From the NCBI RefSeq assembly GCF_000003605.2, contig NW_003138335.1, positions 15,154-26,607 of the forward strand: DNA of 11,454 nt, read 5' to 3'. The DNA comes from Saccoglossus kowalevskii (taxonomy: Eukaryota; Hemichordata; Enteropneusta; Harrimaniidae). A program made the position numbers and the translations under genes. This document shows positions 1 to 9,729 of the stretch, in pieces; position 1 is the stretch's first letter; each line of letters starts with the position of its first letter. The notes under the pieces are model-generated. The model did not search any database and was not told where the DNA came from. It saw only the letters and a program-made list of their open reading frames with translations.

Positions 1-756
1 CACTACTTACTAGACACACACTACTTACTAGACACACACTACTTACTAGACACACACTACTTACTAGACACACACTACTTACTAGACACACACTACTTAC
101 TAGACACACACTACTTACTAGACACACACTACTTACTAGACACACACTACTTACTAGACACACACTACTTACTAGACACACACTACTTACTAGACACACA
201 CTACTTACTAGACACACACTACTTACTAGACACACACTACTTACTAGACACACACTACTTACTAGACACACACTACTTACTAGACACACACTACTTACTA
301 GACACACACTACTTACTAGACACACACTACTTACTAGACACACACTACTTACTAGACACACACTACTTACTAGACACACACTACTTACTAGACACACACT
401 ACTTACTAGACACACACTACTTACTAGACACACACTACTTACTAGACACACACTACTTACTAGACACACACTACTTACTAGACACACACTACTTACTAGA
501 CACACACTACTTACTAGACACACACTACTTACTAGACACACAATACTTACTAGACACACAATACTTACTAGACACACAATACTTACTAGACACACAATAC
601 TTACTAGACACACAATACTTACTAGACACACATTACTTACTAGACACACAATACTTACTAGACACACAATACTTACTAGACACACAATACTTACTAGACA
701 CACAATACTTACTAGACACACAATACTTACTAGACACACAATACTTACTAGACACA
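1..756 (-). repeat. 18-bp minisatellite made of repeated 5' splice sites
   Basis: There are 42 head-to-tail units of exactly 18 bp (plus-strand CACTACTTACTAGACACA), and the array runs off the window's left edge. Units 1-30 (1-540) are identical. The 12 units at 541-756 have A instead of C at the third base, except one unit at 631 with T. On the minus strand each unit contains GTAAGT, a match to the intron side of the 5' splice-site consensus. The unit next to the coding exon (739-756) overlaps its last 8 nt (749-756), so the array appears to have grown out of that exon/intron boundary. Three of the six frames are open through the array because 18 is a multiple of 3. That alone is not evidence for a repetitive protein. 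Confidence 0.97.
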
Positions 757-800
757 CAACTTGGACAACAAACACCAGGAGTAATGGCTGGAGTTTCATC
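749..800 (-). CDS. VWC gene, exon 5 in window (end of VWC domain 2)
   Basis: This 52-nt exon encodes DETPAITPGVCCPSCVS plus one base. It supplies the CC-P-x-C ending (cysteines 8, 9 and 10) that VWC domain 2 lacks in the preceding exon. The acceptor is strong: a T-rich tract, then TTGTAG, then GATGAA, with AG at 801-802. The exon starts in phase 0, matching the phase-0 end of exon 6264-6365. It ends TCT A followed by GTAAGTAT (donor G at 748), which is phase 1. That is the same phase as the end of VWC domain 1, giving symmetrical 1-1 modules. The exon's last 8 nt are the first part of an 18-bp minisatellite unit, so identical donors follow every 18 nt (730, 712, 694 and so on). Which donor is used cannot be read from the sequence. 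Confidence is high because reading frame, splice sites and domain content all agree. Confidence 0.85.
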
Positions 801-907
801 CTACAATTAAACAAGAGTGACCACATCACATTTATTAGATTTAATTATATTTGAACTTTTTGTAATTTGTAATATTTTTTATTGTAATTTTTTAAAAACT
901 AAAAAAA

Positions 908-1895
908 AAACAAGCAGCCTGTCGGCTGAGATAGCTCCGCTGTTAGCAATGCACATTTCAATTAAAGTACAGAAGATATCATTAGAAAATGAACAATATT
1001 TATAGTATCAAAGCAATTGGACTTGCTGTTTTCAACAAGAATTCAAAAATATCGCTTTTCACCAAAAATAATCATCAAAATTAAGTAATTGAAGATATCA
1101 CCACGAAATGAACAAATCTGAAAGAGGTCCACATGTAGTACCTACATGTATATATGTAATATAAAAGCAATCAGACTTGCGGTTTTCAACAAGAAGTCCA
1201 AAATATCACTTTTTATCAAAAATTACTGACAAAAATATTCACCAAAATGAGAGAATTAAAGATATCATTACAAAATGAACAAATCTGAGACAGGTCCACT
1301 TGTAGTACCTATATATGTAATATCAAAGCAATTGGACTTGTGGTTTTCAACAAGAAGTTGAAAATATCACTTTTTAACAAAAATGACAAAAATATTCACC
1401 AAAATTAGAAAGTTAAAGATATCATTACAAAATGAACAAATCTGAGAGAGGTCCACATGTAGTACCTATGTATGTAATATCAAAGCAATTGGACTTGTGG
1501 TTTTCAACAAGAAGTTGAAAATATCACTTTTTAACAAAAATATTTACCAAAATTAGAGAATTAAAGATATCATTACAAAATGAACAAATCTGAGACAGGT
1601 CCACATGTAGTACCTATATATGTAATATCAAAGCAATTGGACTTGCGGTTTTCAACAAGAAGTCGTAAATATCACTTTTTACCAAAAATTACAAAAATAT
1701 TCACCAAAATTAGAGAATTGAAGATATCATCATGAAATGAACAAGAGAGGTCTACCCAAGGTACATATACACCAAGTATCAAAGCATTCAGGCTTGTAGT
1801 TCTCAAGAAGAAGTCGAAAAAGTAAAACATTGACACGGACGACGGACAATCACTCATATGATAAACTCCGCTCGACAATGTCAACAGCGGAGCTA
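908..1895 (+). mobile_element. Non-autonomous Helitron-like (Helentron/pearl-type) element
   Basis: The left end reads AAACAAG (908-914), followed 24 nt later by the GC-rich arm TAGCTCCGCTGTT (932-944). The right end carries the exact reverse complement AACAGCGGAGCTA (1883-1895), so there is a 13-bp inverted terminal match. The right end also has its own hairpin, CTCCGCT (1866-1872) with AGCGGAG (1886-1892) around a 13-nt loop. The middle is a ~155-bp tandem array. A 5' arm repeated in a 3' hairpin plus a tandem-repeat core is the architecture described for Helentron-associated elements and bivalve pearl elements. No protein is encoded. The boundaries are inferred by comparison with the other repeats in the window, which begin with the same AAACAAG. 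A MITE-like DNA transposon is the alternative. Confidence 0.6.
1010..1830 (+). repeat. ~155-bp tandem repeat, about 5.5 copies
   Basis: The phrase AAAGCAATTGGACTTG or a close variant recurs at 1010, 1164, 1325, 1482, 1630 and 1781, giving spacings of 148-161 bp. Each unit also carries TTTTCAACAAGAA, ATATCACTTTTT, a GATATCAT/GAACAAATCTGA block and a GGTCCACATGTAGTACC block. The last copy is the most diverged. The array lies inside the Helitron-like element and matches the 150-160 bp core repeat length of bivalve pearl-type elements. That link rests on length and arrangement, not on a sequence comparison. Confidence 0.85.
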
Positions 1896-1896
1896 A

Positions 1897-2610
1897 AAAC
1901 AAGCCAAGCATTGCATAGTTCCTGATAGCTATCACATTTAAGATATATTGTTTTGTTTATCGAAATATAGTTTGAACATAAACATGTCAGAGATATGGAT
2001 CCAGAAGCTGATGCTTGCTTTATGATGATTTTTTAACATTAAAATGACATTCAGTCATCTTTGTATCTGATCGTCAAAAGAGTACTTATTCATATTGAGA
2101 GATATTGCTCTGGAACAGCAAAATGCCCACCGCTTGGCCAATTTTAAATCAGATCCTCAAATCATTACATCTGTATATCTATGACATGATGTATAATAAA
2201 TATATGAAATCCGAATATAATAAGTCAAAGCATGTAAGATATATGGCTCTAGAATTGCATTCATGAAAACAAAATGGTTCCAGTTAGCCATTTTGAATCC
2301 GATCTGCAAAACAAAGCGATGTGCATAGAAGTCCTAAAATGTTCAATGTGTGTACCAAGTTGAAATGAAAACCGTCAACAAATGACTAGAATCCAGTTGG
2401 GGAATGCCAGAAATGCTTGATTTTGCTAATTTTTACACTCAAAAATGGCTACCATTTGGCCACTTTAAATCAGATCATCAAACAAATTGATGTGCATATG
2501 TATAATATTATGTATGTGTGAAATTTGAATGTAATTGGTTCAGGCATGTCTAAGATAAAGGACTCACGCACGCACACACATACACAGAGGTACACACTTG
2601 ACACACATTT
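1897..2610 (+). mobile_element. Diverged copy of the window's main interspersed repeat (copy 1)
   Basis: This starts AAACAAGCCAAGCATTGCA directly after the previous element. It aligns through its length with 6877 onward: the shared landmarks include TTTAAGATATAT, GAACATAAACATGTCAG, TGATCGTCAAA, the GAGATATTG-CTGGAACAGCA block, repeated 'AAAATGG...GGCCA-TTT' blocks, and the closing GGTTCAGGCAT with CTAAGATA. The GC-rich arm is decayed (AGTTCCTGATAG against AGTCCCCGTTAG). The 3' hairpin seen in copy 2 is missing: the copy runs through a CA-rich patch (2570-2605) into the 36-bp minisatellite. No coding capacity is visible. Confidence 0.7.
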
Positions 2611-4688
2611 CCATTATGATAAATGACAGCGCCTGATATCAAATGATCATTATGATACAAAGATTGCAACTAATATCAAATGATCATTATGGTACAATGA
2701 TAGCACCTGACATCAAATGATCATTATAGTACAGTGACTGCACTGATATCAAATGACCATTAGGGTACAATGATTGCAACTGATATCAAATGATTATTGT
2801 GGTACAATGACAGCACCTGGTATCAAATGATCATTATGGTACAATGACTGCACTAATATCAAATGTTCATTAGGGTACAATGATTGCAACTAATATCAAA
2901 TGATCATTGTGGTACAATGATAGCACCTGATATCAAATGTCCATTATGGTACCATGACGCACTGATATCAAATGATCATTATGACACCATGACTGCAATG
3001 ATATCAAATGTCCATTATGGTACCATGACTGCACTGATATCAAATGATCATTATGACACCATGACTGTAATGATATCAAATGATCATTATGATACAATGA
3101 CAGCAAATGATATCAAATGATCATTATGATACAATGACAGCAAATGATATCAAATGATCATTATGATACAATGACAGCAATGATATCAAATGTCTATTAT
3201 GGTACCATGACTGCAATGATATCAAATGTCCATTATGGTACCATGACTGCAATGATATCAAATGTCCATTATGGTACCATGACTGCAATGATATCAAATG
3301 TCCATTATGGTACCATGACTGCAATGATATCAAATGATCATTATGATACAATGACAGCAATGATACCAAATGTAAATCATGGTACTATGACTGCAATGAT
3401 ATCAAATGTCCATTATGGTACCATGACTGCAATGACATCAAATGATCATTATGATACAATGACAGCAATTATACCAAATGATCAATATGATACAATGACA
3501 GCAAATGATATCAAATGATCATTACGATACAATGACAGCTATGATATCAAATGTCCATTATGGTACCATGACTGCAATGATATCAAATGATCATTATGAT
3601 ACAATGACAGCAATGATATCAAATGTCCATTATGGTACCATGACTGCAATGATATCAAATGATCATTATGATACCATGACTGCAATGATATCAAATGATC
3701 ATTATGATACAATGACAGCAATGATATCAAATGATCATTATGATACAATGACTGCAATGATATCAAATGTCAATTATGGTACCATGACTGCAATGATATC
3801 AAATGATCATTATGATACAATGACTGCAAGTGATATCAAAAGATCATTATGATACAATGACAGCAATGATATCAAATGTCCATTATGGTACCATGACTGT
3901 AATGATATAAAATGATCATTATGGTACCATGACATCAAATGCTCATTATGATACAATGATATCAAATGATCATTATGATACAATGACAGCAATGATATCA
4001 AATGTCCATTATGGTACCATGACTGCAATGATATCAAATGTCCATTATGGTACCATGACTGCAATGATATAAAATGATCATTATGACACAATGACAGCAA
4101 TGATATCAAATGATCATTATGATACAATGACAGCAATGATATCAAATGATCATTATGATACAATGACAGCAAATGATATCAAATGATCATTATGATACAA
4201 TGACAGCAATGATATCAAATGACCATTATTGTACCATGACTGCAATGATATCAAATGTCCATCATGGTACCATGACTGCAATGATATAAAATGATCATTA
4301 TGATACAATGACAGCTATGATATAAAATGATCATTATGACACAATGACAGCAATGATATCAAATGTCCATTATGGTACCATGACTGCAATGATATCAAAT
4401 GTCCATTATGGTACCATGACTGCAATGATATCAAGTGTCCATTATGGTACCATGACTGTAATGATATCAAATGATCATTATGATACAATGACATCAATGA
4501 TATCAAATGATCATTATGATACAATGACATCAATGATATCAAATGATCATTATGATACAATGACAGCAAATGATATCAAATGATCATTATGATACAATGA
4601 CAGCAATGATATCAAATGATCATTATGATACAATGACATCAATGATATCAAATGATCATTATGATACAATGACAGCTACTGATATCAC
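2611..4688 (+). repeat. 36-bp minisatellite with two interleaved unit types
   Basis: About 57 units of 36 bp. The left edge (2611-2960) is degenerate and the centre and right are near-identical. Two types alternate irregularly. Type D contains TGATATCA and AATGATCATT; type V contains TGATATCA and ATGGTACCAT. Both are self-complementary blocks, but the second palindrome sits at a different place in each type. Some units are 37 bp (GCAAATGATATC instead of GCAATGATATC) and a few are shortened (near 3925-3960). Since 36 is a multiple of 3 and the unit contains ATG and no stop in several frames, apparent proteins such as repeated MISNDHYDTMTA appear on both strands. The 37-bp units break these frames, and I do not treat them as genes. 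Confidence 0.97.
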
Positions 4689-4835
4689 AATACAGAATAT
4701 TATAATAACATTTATTTAAATCTACACTTTTTAAATCAAACTAAATATTGAACAATTTTTTTCTAAAATACAGCAACTAAAACTGTCTAGACTTTCGACA
4801 CAACAAACACATTTCTTTCATTTTTATAAATATTT

Positions 4836-5988
4836 CTAAATTTTACTTTTCAAACTGGAACAAGAGTTTGCTAATAACATTTTATCATCACACACTGTAT
4901 TCAATGTCATTAAAATATAATAATATGTTTTGTCACATTTTCGATTTTTGTGTTTACTGTTACTGGTATACTTGAATGACTTGCTGACCTGAATTTTCTT
5001 TTCTTGTTGGTTTGCTTTCTCTGCTCCTACTTTAGGATCGTTATATGGACATCTCAATCAGGGGTGGTCTTCTATCAACTTTCGCAACTTATAACATGCG
5101 CTGCATATATGTTTGTATTTGCACGAGTGTCCATCACCGCATTTCCCTTCCTGAAGTAGAGGTGCCTGACTTTAACTTATTCAATTTTGCTGACTTTGTC
5201 TCACTTGCACGTGGATATAAATAAAGTTCCTTCAAGTCATGACCATCACTTTCCCATGTACATCGTCCGTATTCAATGTCCTGCAGAAACGCGTCGTGGT
5301 ATTTTATAACTGCGTCCCACGGGTAGACTGACGCAAATCTCATTAGCATATTGAGGTGCTGAAGATGTAAATTCTTCTCAGTTTCACTCAATGATTAAGA
5401 CATCAGAATTGCCGTAAAACCCTCCACGAATTCGCTGATTGTCATAGAGTCAAAACTAATCTCTTTGCCAGCACCGAATGGGCAGGGTTGGGCTGTCATA
5501 TGCGGCCATGATACGGTAAAAGTTGCATTGTCCTTTCTAGTCTGAAAGCGTTGTGACTTACCAAATTTTGCGTTAGTTCCGCCAGACAGATTCATGAAAC
5601 TAGGGATGTACTGGTGTTGGGCTTCCTGCATATCGTGTTGTAGTTGGACATCAGCGGTAGCCATCTGTTGTAATTGAGGAATATTGTAACTTTGATTCGA
5701 TGCCACCATTTTAGCGTGCGAATTTGTTTCAAATTCTCCAAGGATTTCACTCTGTTGTTGATTCCTGGGCTGATTCCCGTGCCCGTCACCATACATTTCG
5801 TTACGTAGTTGCTGGACTTCATGTTTTAGAGTCTTGAACTCGAACAGTATCTTGGATGTCAAATTTGCGCCCACGTCGGGGCTCACCCTACTTCTGGTAG
5901 CGCTTCCTTCATTGACGCTTACGGTGGGTTTTTTTCTGGGTCTTCCACGAGATTTTGCTCCGGTTTTCTTTGCTGCCACACTCAACAT
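4836..5988 (-). pseudogene. Broken retroelement gag-like gene (probably tyrosine-recombinase, DIRS/Ngaro class)
   Basis: The first ATG is at 5988-5986. Visible in order are: an AT-hook-like GRPRKKP (residues ~15-21), a leucine-rich helical stretch (~47-65), a Gln/Asn-rich linker, a core with SEFVEGFTAIL followed by LQHLNMLMRF and WDAVIKYHDAF, and a Cys/His cluster (C-x5-C-x3-H-x-C-x2-C, then HP and C). The core and the H-x-C-x2-C...HP pattern resemble gag-like proteins of DIRS-type elements as I recall them. Three lesions break it: an in-frame TAA at 5395-5397, a frameshift near 5145-5155 just before the Cys/His cluster, and an in-frame TGA at 5058-5060. The last part then runs to TAG at 4836-4838. 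The cysteine expected upstream of the finger is absent, perhaps lost with the frameshift. No reverse transcriptase, recombinase or terminal repeats were seen. It lies in an intron, in the host gene's orientation. Family assignment is tentative; the decay is clear. Confidence 0.6.
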
Positions 5989-6233
5989 GACGGTTGTCAA
6001 TGTTCTAGCGTAGAATAGGTTTTGCGAATAACTAACAAGACTGACTTTATCAGATTTTGGTAAAGTGTACAGTCCAATAAATTATATTGATGATGAATTT
6101 TAGTTCTGCTACGAATAGTATGACTGAACTGATTTGACAGATTTGCACCCGGGACCAATAAACAAAGTGACTGATAATTAGTCCATTTGAGGGCGCTATC
6201 ACACTATCCTCAAATGTACACCATTAAAATTTA

Positions 6234-6455
<222 letters not shown>

Positions 6456-6604
6456 TCAGTCAAGGCATGTCATAGTGTATAAATATCATAAAATAGTCAG
6501 ATGGAAATCTGAGTATGATCTGAATGCTCTGTGAAATCACTTTGTTTTATATTGTATTTCCACTTAAAGTTCATCTCCAACAAAAGCACAATATAAACCC
6601 ACCA

Positions 6605-6770
6605 GTGAATGAGGTATGTGCGAGGCTCAAAATCGGTACTATGCGCAACCGGAATGCGGCGGGGCATTTCCCAAAATAAGCATTGTGCGCCCAATAGTTG
6701 TGCCATCATTCTGCGTGCCTCATTTTGTGCCATCGAGAAAATTTCATACTGTGCCCCATTCTGGGTTAAA
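6605..6770 (+). repeat. ~150-bp interspersed repeat, plus-oriented copy
   Basis: This matches the reverse complement of 9340-9490. Shared landmarks in order are TGAGGTATGT, TCAAAAT-GGTACT, a variable GC-rich block, CCAAAATAAGCATTGTGC, CATCATTCTG, TGTGCCATCGAGAAAAT, TTCATACTGT and CCCCATTCTG. Internally it is a loose series of short 'ATTCTGTGCC'-like phrases. No A-box/B-box pair or A-tail was recognised, so the type of element is unknown. Confidence 0.85.
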
Positions 6771-6876
6771 AAAGAAATTATGGCAATGACTTTCAAGTCT
6801 GTTTAGCAACACCATCGAAATATGTGAAATACTGTTATAACATTTGTAGGCGCATAGAAAAATACGAAAGTATTGG

Positions 6877-7825
6877 AAACAAGCCATGCATGGCACAGTC
6901 CCCGTTAGTTATTGAATTTAAGATATATAGTTTCGTTTATAGTAATAAGCTGGAACATAAACATGTCAGGAATATGATTATGATTATGAACATTTAAATG
7001 ATTGACATTTGTATTTGATCGTCAAACGAGTATTGAGAGATATTGTTCTGGAACAGCATTAATTAAAACAAAATCAGCCATTTTGAATACATGTATAATG
7101 AATATATAAAATTTGAACATAATCAGTCACAGCAAGTCAGAGATATGGCACTAGAACCACATTCATTAAAACAAAATAGCCGTAGTCGGCCATTTTGAAT
7201 CTTATCTGAAAAAACAAAATGATGTGCATCAAGGTCCTATAATGTCCAAAATATATACCAAGTTTGAACAAAATCCATCTGTAAACAGCCGAGAAATGCT
7301 TGATTTTGATGATTTTTTAGCACAAAAATGGCCACTATTCGGCCTTTTTTGATAAGATCGTCAAACCAATATATCTGTATATCTATGACATGATGTATAA
7401 TGAATATTTAAAATTTGAACATAATCAGTCACAGCAAGTCAGAGATATGGCTCTAGAACCACATTTATTAAAACAAAATGGCCGCCAGTCGGCCATTTTG
7501 AATCTTATCTGAAAACAAAATAATGTGCATCAAGGTCTTATAATGTCCAACATATATACCAAGTTTGAACAAAATCCATCTGTAAACAGCTGAGAAATGC
7601 TTGATTTTGATGATTTTTAGAACAAAAATGGCCGCCATTCGGCCATCTTGAATCAGATCGTGAAACAAATTGACGTGCATATGTATATTATCATGTATGA
7701 TGTATTTGTGAAGTTTGACTGTGATTGGTTCAGGCATTCCTAAGATACAGGTACAGATACGGACGCACAGACGCACAGAGTCAAAACATAAGTCCCCGTT
7801 TTCAGACTGTGTCCGAACGGGGACC
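6877..7825 (+). mobile_element. Main interspersed repeat, copy 2, with 3' terminal hairpin (Helitron-like)
   Basis: This begins AAACAAGCCATGCATGGCA, followed by the arm GTCCCCGTT (6898-6906). It ends in a hairpin: GTCCCCGTT (7792-7800), a 15-nt loop, then AACGGGGAC (7816-7824). The 5' arm is thus repeated in the 3' hairpin, the same plan as the unrelated element at 908-1895. The interior is made of ~150-bp sub-units with 'AAAATGGCC...GGCCATTTT' palindromes (a clean one at 7475-7499, 10-bp arms and a 5-nt loop), each followed by GAATC, a GTGCAT block and an ACCAAGTTTGAA block. It is non-coding. Helentron-type is inferred from structure only; a MITE is possible. Confidence 0.6.
7091..7690 (+). 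repeat. 302-bp tandem duplication inside copy 2
   Basis: The block starting ATGTATAATGAATAT-TAAAATTTGAACATAATCAGTCACAGCAAGTCAGAGATATGG at 7091 recurs at 7393, an offset of exactly 302 bp. The ACCAAGTTTGAACAAAATCCATCTGTAAACAGC block also recurs (about 7257 and 7559). Identity between the two copies is visibly much higher than between either and copy 1, so this duplication is younger than the element family. It spans two ~150-bp sub-units, which makes it a higher-order repeat. Confidence 0.85.
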
Positions 7826-9339
7826 AACAAAGAATCATTCTGCGCTCTTCATTCACATACAAACTATTTTTGTTTTCAAGGACGCAATATAGGTCAATTA
7901 TTATGAAGTTTAAACATTGTTTAAATTTGTTATCTTTTATTTTTACAGTCCTTTTTATCAAAATTGCCCACTATTTGGGCTGTCAATCTGTGCCATTGAA
8001 AAGCAATGCAATGTTGTTTTATATGACGCTTGCGAGTATTTGCAATTTACTATTGTACAAAAACAGATGTGCTCATGGCTTCACACACACAATCTGTAAT
8101 TAGCACGGCTTCATACCTCTTACTATTTTGATAATATTATCTCACAATATTTCTTGATTTATGAAATGTACTCTAAATTTTCAAATGTGGAAGTCGAAAT
8201 AACATCGAATGTCATGTAAGTTGGTTAAAAATAAACAACTCAAGTTTAATTTGTGCGTAAAAGTTTCAAAGACAATGCTATGTTTATTCACCACCACTGG
8301 TAATGTTGATATTTGCATCTCTTTTGTTTGAATGATTGCAATTTGAATAATAAACAGGAAAGGTTAAGACAAAGTGTATATACATGTAGGACATTTTCCG
8401 TACTGGCTATTCGGAAAACGCCAACTTATTATTATTATTCTTTATGATGACTTTATGATGATTTTCAACATTAGCGTTTGTTAGTTGAGCAAATCAGTGT
8501 TCAAAAGTTATTGTTCCGAAATTTTCGAACAGTCTGAAAATCCACAGGACCGGAAATGACTTCGTCGACTTGCTTTGGGTCAGCATATTATGTTTTGCCC
8601 GTTTTCGAGAAAATAAAACATCTGTTGTTCAAATTGTCATAATTTTTACTTGTACCATACTATTTAAAAGAACATTGAAGTGTTTTAGTTTCACAAATAT
8701 CTTAAAAAAAAAAAGACGTTTTTCCAAAAATTTCAAACTGTCTGGAAATGACGTGAGACCACAAATGGTTGAATTCATGCTTACTGTGTGGTGCAATAAT
8801 GGCCTTCGGCACCTTTTTTTCTCAAAATTATTGTCTTTCTCGTTTTTATGATTCAACCACTCAAATCATATACCAGAAATATAATTTCTGTTTTTGTTCT
8901 AATAATTCAGGCACTCTCAAAGAAAATGTTTGTTTTCATGGCTTTATGACCTTAGAATTTGCTGTTGATAGCCCGTAATTGGGTGTGTAAGCATGTATGA
9001 TGTGTTATCGAGCGCTATTTCTCTCGCAATGAGTGTTTACAAACACTTAGTAGTTAGTCTTCACCCCTGTTTGTTTCTCAGATTATTCATTTGCATATCA
9101 ATATGTCTAACTCAATGTCACGCTACCCCTTTGGAAACGAGAAATTTTGGCATTTTCATCTGCAGATTTTGTCTAATTATAGCTAGCCGATTACTTTAAT
9201 TTATTTGTTTCCAATAGCTTTGTACATTTCGATATCCTTACAAATGTTATATAACTTTACAGTATTTCACACGAAAACCTCCCAATTGCGTTGATAGGCA
9301 GGCTTGAAAATCTAGGAGTCTAGGATTTTTCATTTTTAA

Positions 9340-9490
9340 AAAGCTTGAATACAGAATGGGGTACAGTATGAATTTTCTCGATGGCACAGAATGATGGGCG
9401 TAGAATACGAAGCAGAGTAACGGTGCACAATGCTTATTTTGGAAAATGCGCCAGCGCAGAGTACCTATTTTGATCTCCATACATACCTCA
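9340..9490 (-). repeat. ~150-bp interspersed repeat, minus-oriented copy
   Basis: This is the reverse complement partner of 6605-6770, with the same order of landmarks read on the minus strand (TGAGGTATGT... to ...CCCCATTCTG). The middle has diverged and contains extra short phrases (TACTCTGC, TATTCTACGCC). It lies about 200 nt inside the intron from the 41-nt exon, while its partner lies about 240 nt from the next exon. Confidence 0.85.
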
Positions 9491-9688
9491 GTGAACCCCC
9501 GAAAATGTCCAGTTGTTAAATGGTCAGTAAAAGGAAGACAAATTCATAGATGTATGTATACAGTCATTACTGTGTCTTTTGTATAGCCCAGGCATGTCAG
9601 AGAAATGATGTTAGCCACATGGACAAACAACCAAAACATGTAAGTGTTCGTTTTGGAACTCCATCCAATATAGACAAGTCATACCTAC

Positions 9689-9729
9689 CTGATATGTGAT
9701 ACCACCAAATTGACATGGAATATTTATGT
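9689..9729 (-). CDS. VWC gene, exon 3 in window (41-nt microexon opening VWC domain 2)
   Basis: The acceptor is TATTTCAG (AG at 9730-9731) and the donor CAG|GTAGGT (9688 downward). After two bases that complete a split codon (G+AC, Asp) it encodes INIPCQFGGITYQ. This is the start of a VWC domain: cysteine 1 followed by G-x2-Y. It enters in phase 1, matching the phase-1 end of exon 10222-10324, and leaves in phase 0, matching exon 6264-6365. Joined, the domain reads CQFGGITYQ then PKERW..., which has the normal VWC spacing up to the conserved Trp. Short size makes a chance match possible, but phase, splice sites and domain order all fit. Confidence 0.85.

Noticed and set aside
1-810. Plus-strand open frame of repeated HYLLDT/QYLLDT hexapeptides ending at TAA 808-810
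   Set aside because: The frame is open only because the 18-bp unit lacks a stop in it. Other frames are open too, no start is seen, and the non-repeat tail is the antisense of the well-supported VWC exon 749-800 and its acceptor.
1672-1935. Minus-strand ORF with a hydrophobic start
   Set aside because: It straddles the end of the Helitron-like element and the start of the next repeat copy, with no domain, so it is a chance frame.
2884-4583. Many ORFs with MISNDHYDTMTA/MISNVHYGTMTA repeats on plus and ISLQSWYHNGHL-type repeats on minus
   Set aside because: These are by-products of a 36-bp repeat. Both strands are open at once, 37-bp units break the frames, and there is no flanking unique coding sequence.
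2611-4688. Possible CRISPR-like repeat array
   Set aside because: The units are directly adjacent tandem repeats with no unique spacers, in an animal intron.
5058-5397. Programmed readthrough or frameshifting in the gag-like gene
   Set aside because: Two stops plus a frameshift within 340 bp, no recognisable slippery-site arrangement and no downstream polymerase frame fit decay better.
7468-8103. Overlapping ORFs on both strands, some with hydrophobic stretches resembling membrane segments
   Set aside because: They lie in repeat copy 2 and AT-rich flanking sequence. Hydrophobic runs are expected from T-rich codons, and no splice or domain support was found.
8570-9199. Plus-strand ORFs of 60-93 codons with several cysteines
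   Set aside because: Cysteine spacing fits no known domain, frames overlap one another on both strands, and no exon-like borders were seen.
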